Assembly (NCBI GenBank): GCA_964399955.1
Contig: CAYNST010000100.1
Location: forward strand, 1-13,109
Reading direction: 5' to 3'
From: CAYNST01 sp964399955
Lineage (GTDB): Bacteria; Pseudomonadota; Gammaproteobacteria; Pseudomonadales; Cellvibrionaceae
DNA length: 13,109 bases
Shown here: in pieces, positions 7,379-13,109 of the stretch
How the letters are laid out: every line of letters starts with the position of its first letter
Numbering within the stretch: position 1 is the first letter of the stretch
The notes under the pieces: generated by a model
The model's database searches: none
Seen by the model: only the letters and a program-made list of their open reading frames with translations
What the model was told of the DNA's origin: nothing
Translations under genes and position numbers: made by a program

Positions 7379-7394
7379 TGGCACAAGTCTGGCT
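7379..7394 (+). promoter_or_regulatory. Candidate sigma-54 (-24/-12) promoter
   Basis: TGGCACAAGTCTGGCT matches the RpoN consensus TGGCAC-N5-TTGCW, with the essential GG and GC dinucleotides in correct spacing and one T-to-G change in the -12 box. Transcription would start near 7405, about 60 nt before the Gly-rich gene. T-rich tracts lie just upstream (7357-7379), where an IHF site or enhancer could be. The same stretch also gives a poorer sigma-70 reading, TTGGCA, 17 bp, TATCCG, so the sigma factor is not settled. Confidence 0.45.
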
Positions 7395-7465
7395 TGGTCC
7401 TATCCGAGCAAAAACTTAGCGTCATGTGAGACGCAAATGACCGTAACCATTTTTGGGAGTGAATT

Positions 7466-8326
7466 ATGAAAATTCAAACGGTAAGCAAATTGGCACTGGC
7501 AATAGCACTGGCTGGATCGGCTGCGACCGGTTTGGCGCAAGGCGCAACTGGAGAAGTTGGCGCGGGCGATGCCACCATGGGTTCAGCCGGAACGGCTGGC
7601 GCTAGCACTACAGGTACGACTACTACCGGCACCGTGGGCGGTCCGACCGACACCACGGGAACAACGGGCAGCATGGGTGCAGGCACCGCCGGCACCACCG
7701 GGGACACGGGGGCGGCAGGTGCCGGGCAAGATGCCTTGGGTGAAAGTAGCCAGACGGGCGGCGCTGCCGGCACCGACGAGCTCGACAGCGGCATGGGCAC
7801 GGCCGGCACCGGCGGCGGCATGCAAGGTGATGCCCCAGGAACAACCGGCATGGGCACAACAGGTACAACCGGTGACACCGGCATACAACAGGATGACGGG
7901 CTGAGTGCAGCCGGAACCAGCGGCACTATGGATGGCGCAGGCGTTGACTCTGAAGGCGGCATGAACACCGGTGAAGATACGCTGGGCACAACAGGTACAA
8001 CCGGTTCGGTCGGCATGGAGCAAGATGGCGAACTGGGCACCACTGGCTCCATGACAGATGACAATCTGGGCACGGCGGGAACCACGGGCGAAATGGGCGA
8101 CGACGATTTCGGCACCGCAGGAACCACTGGCTCCACAGATGACGAAATGGGCACTGCGGGAACAACAGGCACCCTGGGTGGCAGCGCCGGCCAAACGGGC
8201 ACAACCGGTGTCACCGGGTCCGCAGGTCAGGATACCGGCACACTGGAAGCTGACGACAGCGACTGGCAGGACGACTCGCTAAGCGGCGTTGACCAAGGCG
8301 ACGGCGGGCTTTACAACGACAACTGA
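7466..8326 (+). CDS. Secreted acidic Gly/Thr/Asp-rich repeat protein, unknown function
   Basis: I do not recognise a family for this 286-residue protein. It starts with a clear Sec signal peptide (Lys2 and Lys8, hydrophobic 9-21, likely cut after GLA24). The rest is low-complexity Gly, Thr, Ala, Ser, Asp and Met with imperfect units of the type DDxLGTAGTTG at about 198-208, 213-222 and 225-235, and many GTTGTTG runs earlier. Short Gly-X-Y stretches occur, but Pro is almost absent, so it is not typical collagen. The predicted mature part has no Lys, Arg, His or Cys and many Asp/Glu, so it must be extremely acidic. The tail (about 262-286) is a denser acidic segment with the only Trp and Tyr. 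No lipobox, sorting motif or membrane anchor is seen. The ATG follows GGGAGT by 5 nt. It is flanked by its own candidate promoter and 3' hairpin, so it is probably monocistronic. Confidence 0.82.
   Translation: MKIQTVSKLALAIALAGSAATGLAQGATGEVGAGDATMGSAGTAGASTTGTTTTGTVGGPTDTTGTTGSMGAGTAGTTGDTGAAGAGQDALGESSQTGGAAGTDELDSGMGTAGTGGGMQGDAPGTTGMGTTGTTGDTGIQQDDGLSAAGTSGTMDGAGVDSEGGMNTGEDTLGTTGTTGSVGMEQDGELGTTGSMTDDNLGTAGTTGEMGDDDFGTAGTTGSTDDEMGTAGTTGTLGGSAGQTGTTGVTGSAGQDTGTLEADDSDWQDDSLSGVDQGDGGLYNDN
7851..8005 (+). repeat. In-frame 23-bp direct repeats within the Gly-rich gene
   Basis: The same 23 bases occur at 7851-7873 and 7983-8005, offset by 132 bp (44 codons), and encode the same GTTGTTG run. 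Shorter near-copies of the GGCAC(A/C)(A/G)C(A/G)GG pattern are scattered across the gene. This fits growth of the gene by internal duplication and makes length variation between strains likely. Confidence 0.75.
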
Positions 8327-8739
8327 TGCCATCCGTTCTTGGCTAAACCCGCATTCACCGGCGCTAAAGGCGCCGGTGAATGTTCAGTACCAACCACACT
8401 TCTTCCCACATCCCTTTCGGGCACTTGTGTAGCCCCCCCGCCTGCGGGTGTTGGCCGCGGCCGGTCTTTGCAACAATCAACAAACCGCCCACTGTACCTG
8501 TCGCTTCACCGGCCCGGACAAATCCGTATCTTCAACAACCTGCAAGCAAATGATTTTTGCTCCAGCGCATTCCATTGGCGCTCGCCTATACTCAGTCACA
8601 GGCAAGTGTCAACGCTGCCGCCGGAAAAGTTGTCTTCACTGGAAGCAACCCGGGCGCGGCGTGGCAGTTTAGTGAGCTACCAGCGGCCATCAGACAAACT
8701 TGAATAAACCCCCACAGTTTCTTTCATTCGAGGTTGATA
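8327..8739. other. Non-coding gap between Gly-rich gene and chemoreceptor
   Basis: Apart from the hairpin at 8352-8382 I see no gene. A 122-codon frame (8339-8707) crosses the hairpin and has no family motif. A TATACT at 8587-8592 is -10-like, but no -35 sits at the right distance. A 10-bp GC palindrome, GGCCGCGGCC, lies near 8453. No FliA-type (sigma-28) promoter is evident ahead of the chemoreceptor. Confidence 0.5.
8352..8382 (+). terminator. Strong hairpin after the Gly-rich gene
   Basis: A perfect 13-bp stem, CATTCACCGGCGC (8352-8364) with GCGCCGGTGAATG (8370-8382), encloses the 5-nt loop TAAAG. It starts 25 bp after the stop. Only TT follows, so it is a strong stem with a weak tail; it may stabilise the 3' end as well as terminate. 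Confidence 0.65.
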
Positions 8740-10362
8740 GTGAAAATAGCAACGCGCCTGTATCTGGGTTTTGGTCTGATGCTTCTCATGCTGGTGGGTG
8801 TAGCCCTGCTGGGTATCATGAAAGTCAGTTTCATAGACTCCACCTTGACCCGCGTCAACGACTTTGACAGCAAAAAGCAGCGTTATGCCATCAACTTTCG
8901 CGGCAGTGTGCACGACCGTGCCATCGCCGTGCGCGACGCCACCTCGAGCGCGGTCAACAGAGACGGTCACCTGGCAGACATCCGTCAACTGGATGCATTT
9001 TATCAGGAGTCCGCCCAACTCATGGCCGCCGTCTTTGCGGCCGACGACACGGTTACCCCAACCGAGCGGCGTTTACTGAATGATATTACCGCCATGGAAA
9101 AACAGGCTCAGGCACTGGTGGCAAAAGCATTGCTCATGATTGACAGCAGTGAGCTTGAACAGGCGCGCCAATTTGTGCAAACCGAGGTGGCGCCCGCCTA
9201 CACCCACTGGCTCTCGTCCATCAACGCATTCATAGACCATCAGGAAGAGGCCATCGAGCAGCACCTGGAACAGGTACGCACCGTCAGCGGCGGCTTCAAA
9301 AACCTGATGCTGTTGATGACCGGTGTGGCAGTCGTACTGGGCATGGTACTTAGCTACAACGTGGTAGTGAGGCTTACCCGTACCATCGGTGGTGAACCGG
9401 ACGCCGCAGCACAGCTGATCAAACAGATTGCCGCAGGCGATCTCACCCAAGCCATAACCACCCCCTACCCCGAAAGCATCATGGGCGCGGTTGCGGTCAT
9501 GACATCTAAGCTCACAGGCACCATTCGCGATGTGAGCGAAACCGCAAGCGCGCTGGTGGAGGCAGCGGACCAACTGGCCAAAACGGCCACTGATACCCAG
9601 CGGCTGATGCAGACGCAAAGGGAACAAACCACTCAGGGTGCAGCGGCGATAGAACAGATGGCAGCCACAGTGCAGGAAGTTGCCAGACATACGGTGGACG
9701 CCGCTAACTTGGCACAGACTGCAGATCAGGAAGCCGCCACAGGCAGTCACGAAGTGAACAAAACCATCGCTTCAATTGACGCGCTGGCGCGGGAAGTAGA
9801 AGCCGCAGCCAAAGTGATTCACCAACTGTCTGACAACAGTGGCAAGATCGGCAGCGTTGTGGAAGTGATCGAAAACATCGCCGGCCAAACCAACCTGCTG
9901 GCTTTGAATGCCGCCATAGAGGCGGCGCGAGCTGGCGAACACGGCCGCGGCTTTGCCGTGGTGGCCGATGAGGTCCGGGCACTGGCAAGCCGTACGCAGG
10001 CGTCGACCAGAGACATCCAAATGCTGATTGAAAAAATGCAATCAAGTGCTGTTGATGCCGTCGCGGTGATGGAACTGGGTCGCGGCAAGGCGTCAGACAG
10101 TGTGGCCCAGGCTAAATCCGCCGGCGGCTCCCTGGAAAAAATCAACTTATCTGTGGCGTCAATCAATGACATGAACGCCCAGATCGCCACCGCTGCGGAA
10201 GAGCAGTCCATGGTGGCCGAAGAAATTCATCGCAATATCAGCAGGATCACCGAAGCGTCCGCCCAGGCTGCAGCCGGCTCTGACCTCACAACATCCGCCA
10301 GCCGGGAACTTGTGCTCATGGCTACCCGACTGCAGAAAAACGTGGCGCAATTCAAGGTATAG
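8740..10362 (+). CDS. Methyl-accepting chemotaxis protein
   Basis: This 540-residue receptor has the standard transducer layout. TM1 spans about 7-27. A periplasmic all-helical sensor of the four-helix-bundle type spans about 30-185. TM2 is about 188-210, a HAMP region with GGEPDAAAQLIKQIAAGDL follows, and a long cytoplasmic coiled coil carries the signalling tip IAGQTNLLALNAAIEAARAGE (about 380-400), then HGRGFAVVADEVRALASRT. The tip binds CheA/CheW and drives flagellar, pilus or other behaviour. The C-terminus ends QFKV without a CheR-binding pentapeptide. The ligand cannot be read from the sequence. I prefer GTG at 8740, with CGAGG 6 nt upstream, over a TTG at 8734 that would nearly touch that site. 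No other chemotaxis gene is present, so it is an orphan receptor. A terminator follows at 10385. Confidence 0.93.
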   Translation: MKIATRLYLGFGLMLLMLVGVALLGIMKVSFIDSTLTRVNDFDSKKQRYAINFRGSVHDRAIAVRDATSSAVNRDGHLADIRQLDAFYQESAQLMAAVFAADDTVTPTERRLLNDITAMEKQAQALVAKALLMIDSSELEQARQFVQTEVAPAYTHWLSSINAFIDHQEEAIEQHLEQVRTVSGGFKNLMLLMTGVAVVLGMVLSYNVVVRLTRTIGGEPDAAAQLIKQIAAGDLTQAITTPYPESIMGAVAVMTSKLTGTIRDVSETASALVEAADQLAKTATDTQRLMQTQREQTTQGAAAIEQMAATVQEVARHTVDAANLAQTADQEAATGSHEVNKTIASIDALAREVEAAAKVIHQLSDNSGKIGSVVEVIENIAGQTNLLALNAAIEAARAGEHGRGFAVVADEVRALASRTQASTRDIQMLIEKMQSSAVDAVAVMELGRGKASDSVAQAKSAGGSLEKINLSVASINDMNAQIATAAEEQSMVAEEIHRNISRITEASAQAAAGSDLTTSASRELVLMATRLQKNVAQFKV

Positions 10363-10769
10363 CCCTGCCCACCCGCCAACCCTCGCCCCCCACTCCGCCA
10401 AGGGGGCTTTCTGTGCGGTTACAGCACTCCGTTAGCGCTTCAGCGTATAGCTTGACGACTCGAACGGCGTTCGAGCCTCGGCAGCGCAAACTGAGCAATA
10501 TGACTTTAGCAGCGCCGATGACGCCTTGCGGCGAAAGCCCGTTCGGTAGCCTCGGTCTCGAACACCGCGTCTAGGGCCTGGGCCATCTCTATTGTTTTGC
10601 CGGCACCAGGCGCCTGTGCTAAGGTTTGCCGATTTCCACCGCCCCCGTTTCCGCCCCTGACCGGGCTTGATACCCGAGCACTCCTGCACCCGTTGAAGCG
10701 CAGTGCAAGCCGCTGCAACAACCGGTCACCATTGTTGCGGGAGGCACCCTAATTGATGGAATCAGAATT
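10363..10769. other. Non-coding gap between chemoreceptor and wzi-like gene
   Basis: After the terminator, this 407-bp gap holds several palindromes: CTCGAAC/GTTCGAG (10459-10475, 3-nt loop), CAGGCGCCTG (10607-10616, with flanking GCA/TGC) and GCAACAA/TTGTTGC (10715-10738). Two overlapping minus-strand frames (10432-10689 and 10506-10721) exist. One contains APGAGKT, which resembles a P-loop but lacks the spacing of a true Walker A. I see no ribosome-binding site or family match, so I leave the region as non-coding, possibly a decayed gene. Confidence 0.45.
10385..10410 (+). terminator. Intrinsic terminator after the chemoreceptor gene
   Basis: GCCCCC (10385-10390) pairs with GGGGGC (10402-10407) around an 11-nt loop, followed by TTTCT. 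It lies 23 bp after the stop codon. The stem is strong and the T-run short. Confidence 0.65.
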
Positions 10770-10772
10770 TTG
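10715..10772 (+). promoter_or_regulatory. wzi leader: hairpin, strong RBS and mini-ORF overlapping the start
   Basis: A perfect 7-bp hairpin (10715-10721 with 10732-10738, 10-nt loop) is followed at once by GGGAGG (10739-10744). An ATG at 10756 then opens a five-codon frame, MESEF, whose stop TGA (10771-10773) overlaps the TTG start (10770-10772) of the wzi-like gene. The strong ribosome-binding site suits the mini-ORF better than the TTG start 25 nt away, which suggests translational coupling. This is a prediction from layout only. Confidence 0.35.
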
Positions 10773-12263
10773 AAAACCGCAAAATTTTCAATGGCTTGCA
10801 TTTGTCTGGCGGGTCTGCTGGGGCATGCCCCGGCTCGGGCTCAGCTCTGGATTGACGCGGGTGACGCGCGCACCCGACACCATTTGCAACAACTGGCGGA
10901 TGCTGGCCACATCAACCTGCCACTGACCAGCTGGCCGTTGATGTGGCAGGGCGTAAGGCGCGCCTTGGGCGACCTTGATCAAAGCCAGTTGAATGCGACA
11001 GAACTGCAATCTTTCAGCTATCTAAGACGCGAAAGTCAGAAATCCCAGGCTCCGTTCACCGCAAGCCAATTTTTCAGTATCAACAGTAGCTTGCCGGGGC
11101 TGATCGACTATGCAACCCTCTCCAGAGAGCAGCGCGAGATTCGCACAAGTTTGGGCTATCACAATCCGCGCTGGGCCGCCAATTTGCAGGCCTCTGTCAT
11201 TGGCGATTCACTGGATGGGCAAACCTTCAGAGCGGATGGTTCCTATCTGGCCGGCACTCTGGGCAACTGGGCTGTGGGCGTGGGAGCCATCAACCGCTGG
11301 TGGGGGCCAGGCTGGCAATCCAGCCTTATTCTTTCCAGCGCCGCCCGCCCCTCCCCTGGCGTTTTTCTCACCCGGGTCGAAACCCAGGCCTTTGAACTTC
11401 CGCTACTCAAATGGTTGGGTCCGTGGGATTTGACCGCTTTTGGCAACCAGCTTGAAGGCGACCGTGCCACTCCGCATGCCAAGCTGCTGGGCATGCGGGT
11501 GAGTTTTAAACCTCTCGCCAGACTGGAAATCGGCTTGTCCCGCACTGCGCAGTGGGGCGGTCAGGGACGCCCGGAGGACGCTCGCAGCCTTTGGCGTACG
11601 CTGGTGGGACAAAGCAATCGAGGAGCCGACGGACTGGCGGAGGACGGCTCCGACGAGCCAGCCAACCAACTGGCCGGGTATGACTGGCGCTTAAGTCATA
11701 ACTTTGCCGGTGCACCCAGCGCTTTTTATGGGCAACTGATTGGTGAAGACGAGGCAGGCGGCCTGCCGTATAAATTCCTCGGTTTGGCTGGCGTAGAAAC
11801 CAGTGTCAGCTTTGGCGGAGCCCATCACCGTCTGGCGCTGGAAGCCAGCAATACCACCATGGAGTTTAACCAAGGCGGGTCGCCCAACGTTGCCTACGAA
11901 CACCCCCGCTACCCATCGGGTTACCGTTACCGCGGCCGCCCCCTGGCGGCGTCTACCGACAACGACAGTGAATTGTTCACGCTGAAGGGGCTGCATCAGT
12001 TTGAACATGGCGATCAGCTGGCCTGGTCGCTGGGTCGCGGTAAAATCAATAGCGATGGGCGCAATCTCAGCGCCCCGGGCGGCAATCTGCTGTCTGCCGT
12101 GGCGGTTGACCTGTGGTACGCCCAAGCCCGCTACGACTGGCGCTTGAGTGACAAGAGCACGATCGGGCTGGGCGGCCAGTACTATAACAACGAGCTGGCC
12201 ATTCGCGGTCAAGCCATCGGCAGCGGCTTGTTCATGAATTACCAACTGCAGTGGCTCCACTGA
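10770..12263 (+). CDS. Wzi-family capsule assembly outer-membrane protein
   Basis: This 497-residue protein matches the capsule-assembly Wzi family (PF14052). The key block RWWGPGW (176-182) followed by SLILSSAARPSPGVFLTR is typical. In E. coli K30, Wzi is an 18-stranded outer-membrane barrel with lectin activity that anchors group 1 capsule; many relatives occur in bacteria without a classic capsule locus, where they may act on other exopolysaccharides. Alternating strands with aromatic ends fill the rest, and the C-terminus reads NYQLQWLH, like a last barrel strand. A signal peptide is clear (Lys2, Lys5, hydrophobic 8-18, likely cut after ARA24). The TTG start gives this complete signal; the next option, ATG at 10791, would remove its charged part. 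No other polysaccharide gene is in the window. The next gene begins 2 nt after its stop. Confidence 0.88.
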   Translation: MKTAKFSMACICLAGLLGHAPARAQLWIDAGDARTRHHLQQLADAGHINLPLTSWPLMWQGVRRALGDLDQSQLNATELQSFSYLRRESQKSQAPFTASQFFSINSSLPGLIDYATLSREQREIRTSLGYHNPRWAANLQASVIGDSLDGQTFRADGSYLAGTLGNWAVGVGAINRWWGPGWQSSLILSSAARPSPGVFLTRVETQAFELPLLKWLGPWDLTAFGNQLEGDRATPHAKLLGMRVSFKPLARLEIGLSRTAQWGGQGRPEDARSLWRTLVGQSNRGADGLAEDGSDEPANQLAGYDWRLSHNFAGAPSAFYGQLIGEDEAGGLPYKFLGLAGVETSVSFGGAHHRLALEASNTTMEFNQGGSPNVAYEHPRYPSGYRYRGRPLAASTDNDSELFTLKGLHQFEHGDQLAWSLGRGKINSDGRNLSAPGGNLLSAVAVDLWYAQARYDWRLSDKSTIGLGGQYYNNELAIRGQAIGSGLFMNYQLQWLH

Positions 12264-12265
12264 CA

Positions 12266-13057
12266 ATGCGCAAACCACGCCTAACTCTGGCGGTGTTGAT
12301 GATGCTGTTGACCGGTTGTGTCGAACGCACCTTCGTGTTCTTTCCCAGCACTTACCCGGCCGGGAACTGGCAGCCAGAAGACCTGGAATTTGAAGATGTC
12401 TGGTTTAGCGTAGATGAAGGAAGCAAACTGCATGGCTGGTACCTCAGCGCGGACGAACCGCGCGGCTATCTTGTATACAGCCATGGCAACGCCGGCAACT
12501 TGAGTGACCGGGCCGGCCTGGTCCGAATCCTCAACCGGCAATTGGGGCTTTCTGTACTGATCTTCGACTACCGCGGCTACGGCCGTAGTGACGGCCGCCC
12601 CAGCATTGACGGTATACTGGAAGACGGTGTGGCCGCCGCCGAATGGTTGCGACACCGAGAAGGCATCCAGCCGCAGCAAATCATATTCATGGGCCATTCC
12701 CTGGGGGCATTGGTTGCGGTAAACACTGCCGTAGCGCACGGTGCTCGTGGGCTGATACTGGAGGGCGCCTTTTCATCATTGCGTGACCTTGGACGCCAGG
12801 CTTACCCCTGGCTTCCGACCGGCTTGTTGCTGCGGCGGGACATTCCGGCCGCCAAGCTGATCCAGAAGTTTGACGGCCCCCTGCTCCAGAGCCACGGCAC
12901 CGCCGACAGCATTGTTCCCCTGAGCCTGGGCCGCAAGCTGTTCAAGGCCGCACCCGGGCCAAAGCAGTTTATAGAACTGAAGGGACTTAATCACAACGAT
13001 CCACCACCCATACACTACTACCAAACCATAAACCAGTTTATTGAATCGCTGCTCTAG
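12266..13057 (+). CDS. Alpha/beta-hydrolase lipoprotein (BEM46/ABHD13-like)
   Basis: This 263-residue protein is an alpha/beta hydrolase with a lipoprotein signal: MRKPRLTLAVLMMLLTGC, lipobox LTGC with Cys18, and Val at +2, which favours the outer membrane. HGNAGN (73-78) forms the oxyanion region, DYRGYGRSDG (101-110) is the family block, and the likely triad is Ser145 in GHSLG, Asp214 in GTADSIVP and His243 in GLNHND. This is the BEM46/ABHD13 pattern (serine esterase, thioesterase or peptidase; substrate unknown). I choose ATG at 12266, two bases after the upstream stop (TGACAATG), over an in-frame GTG at 12251 that overlaps wzi and would displace the signal. The tight junction implies translational coupling, so the enzyme may act on the same envelope polymer or on its acyl groups; that is inference. 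Confidence 0.9.
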   Translation: MRKPRLTLAVLMMLLTGCVERTFVFFPSTYPAGNWQPEDLEFEDVWFSVDEGSKLHGWYLSADEPRGYLVYSHGNAGNLSDRAGLVRILNRQLGLSVLIFDYRGYGRSDGRPSIDGILEDGVAAAEWLRHREGIQPQQIIFMGHSLGALVAVNTAVAHGARGLILEGAFSSLRDLGRQAYPWLPTGLLLRRDIPAAKLIQKFDGPLLQSHGTADSIVPLSLGRKLFKAAPGPKQFIELKGLNHNDPPPIHYYQTINQFIESLL

Positions 13058-13109
13058 GGTCTGTTGACATTTCCTCATCACCACTGCTGGAGGCCATTTT
13101 TTCGTCTGG
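13058..13109. other. Short 3' tail, identity open
   Basis: Only 52 bp remain after the hydrolase stop. The stretch begins GGTCTGTTGACATTTC right after the stop codon and holds a six-T run near the end. The opening resembles the kind of sequence seen at the ends of some insertion sequences, but this rests on recall alone and too little is present to decide. Confidence 0.2.

Larger units (their letters stand above)
6671..7465. other. 795-bp non-coding region rich in inverted repeats
   Basis: No convincing protein gene lies here. The left part holds two strong hairpins (6680-6704 and 6728-6756) and a small one (GACAA/TTGTC around ACCGAG, near 6836-6851). The middle has an 8-bp inverted repeat, GCTGGATC (7027-7034) with GATCCAGC (7109-7116), and a run of eight T at 7100-7107. 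The right end has T-rich tracts and a candidate sigma-54 promoter. A 78-codon frame (6956-7192) has no clear ribosome-binding site or family motif. Confidence 0.55.

Noticed and set aside
7474..8214. Long minus-strand open frame (246 codons, VVPAVP repeats) opposite the Gly-rich gene
   Set aside because: It is the complement of a repetitive GC-rich gene, where Gly/Thr codons leave the opposite frame free of stops. It has no signal peptide or family match, and the plus-strand frame has a signal peptide, RBS and terminator.
7490..8280. Gly-rich protein as a bacterial collagen
   Set aside because: Gly-X-Y runs are short and interrupted, and Pro and basic residues that stabilise collagen helices are almost or wholly absent.
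8734..8739. TTG at 8734 as the chemoreceptor start
   Set aside because: It leaves almost no spacing to the AGG of the ribosome-binding site, while GTG at 8740 has ideal spacing and gives the usual short N-terminus before TM1.
2717..10442. 13-bp sequence CCGTTAGCGCTTC present at both 2717 and 10430
   Set aside because: Flanks do not match beyond the 13 bp. At 2717 it is the end of the DUF883 coding sequence, so a shared element or attC-like site is not supported.
10506..10721. APGAGKT in a minus-strand frame, as a Walker A ATPase fragment
   Set aside because: The Gly or Ala required five residues before the GKT glycine is Gln, no Walker B follows, and the frame has no start signals.

Overview
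The window reads as chromosomal DNA of a gammaproteobacterium, probably aquatic or marine; this is inferred from protein style, moderately high GC and gene content, and no rRNA, tRNA or other phylogenetic marker is present to fix a genus. I see no complete mobile element and no CRISPR array. Coding density is fairly low: five gaps exceed 300 bp and several of them hold clear inverted repeats.

Layout. On the minus strand, reading right to left, are a DUF883/ElaB-YqjD-type tail-anchored protein (3021 to 2719), an ankyrin-repeat protein (2416 to 1865) and a large-type haem catalase (1706 to 30, GTG start). On the plus strand are a P2-type cation-transporting ATPase (3382-6138), a short HPF/RaiA-type ribosome-hibernation protein (6356-6670), a secreted low-complexity Gly/Thr/Asp-rich protein (7466-8326), an orphan methyl-accepting chemotaxis protein (8740-10362), a Wzi-family outer-membrane capsule-assembly protein (10770-12263, TTG start) and a BEM46/ABHD13-like alpha/beta-hydrolase lipoprotein (12266-13057).

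How the genes may work together. The left half looks like a stress-protection cluster: peroxide removal with an ankyrin partner (compare katB-ankB of Pseudomonas aeruginosa and katA-Cj1386 of Campylobacter), a DUF883 protein and an HPF-like factor (both families are linked to stationary phase and ribosomes), and a cation pump. The right half is envelope and surface biology: a secreted acidic repeat protein with its own candidate sigma-54 promoter and strong 3' hairpin, a chemoreceptor, and a Wzi-hydrolase pair that is almost certainly co-translated.

Most unusual items: (1) the Gly/Thr/Asp-rich exported protein, whose mature part contains no Lys, Arg, His or Cys; (2) the P-type ATPase, which keeps the M4 PEGLP motif but lacks the SERCA-type acidic ligands in M5 and M6; (3) several structured untranslated regions, including the ATPase leader, the hairpin-dense gap after the HPF gene, and the hairpin plus five-codon mini-ORF in front of wzi.
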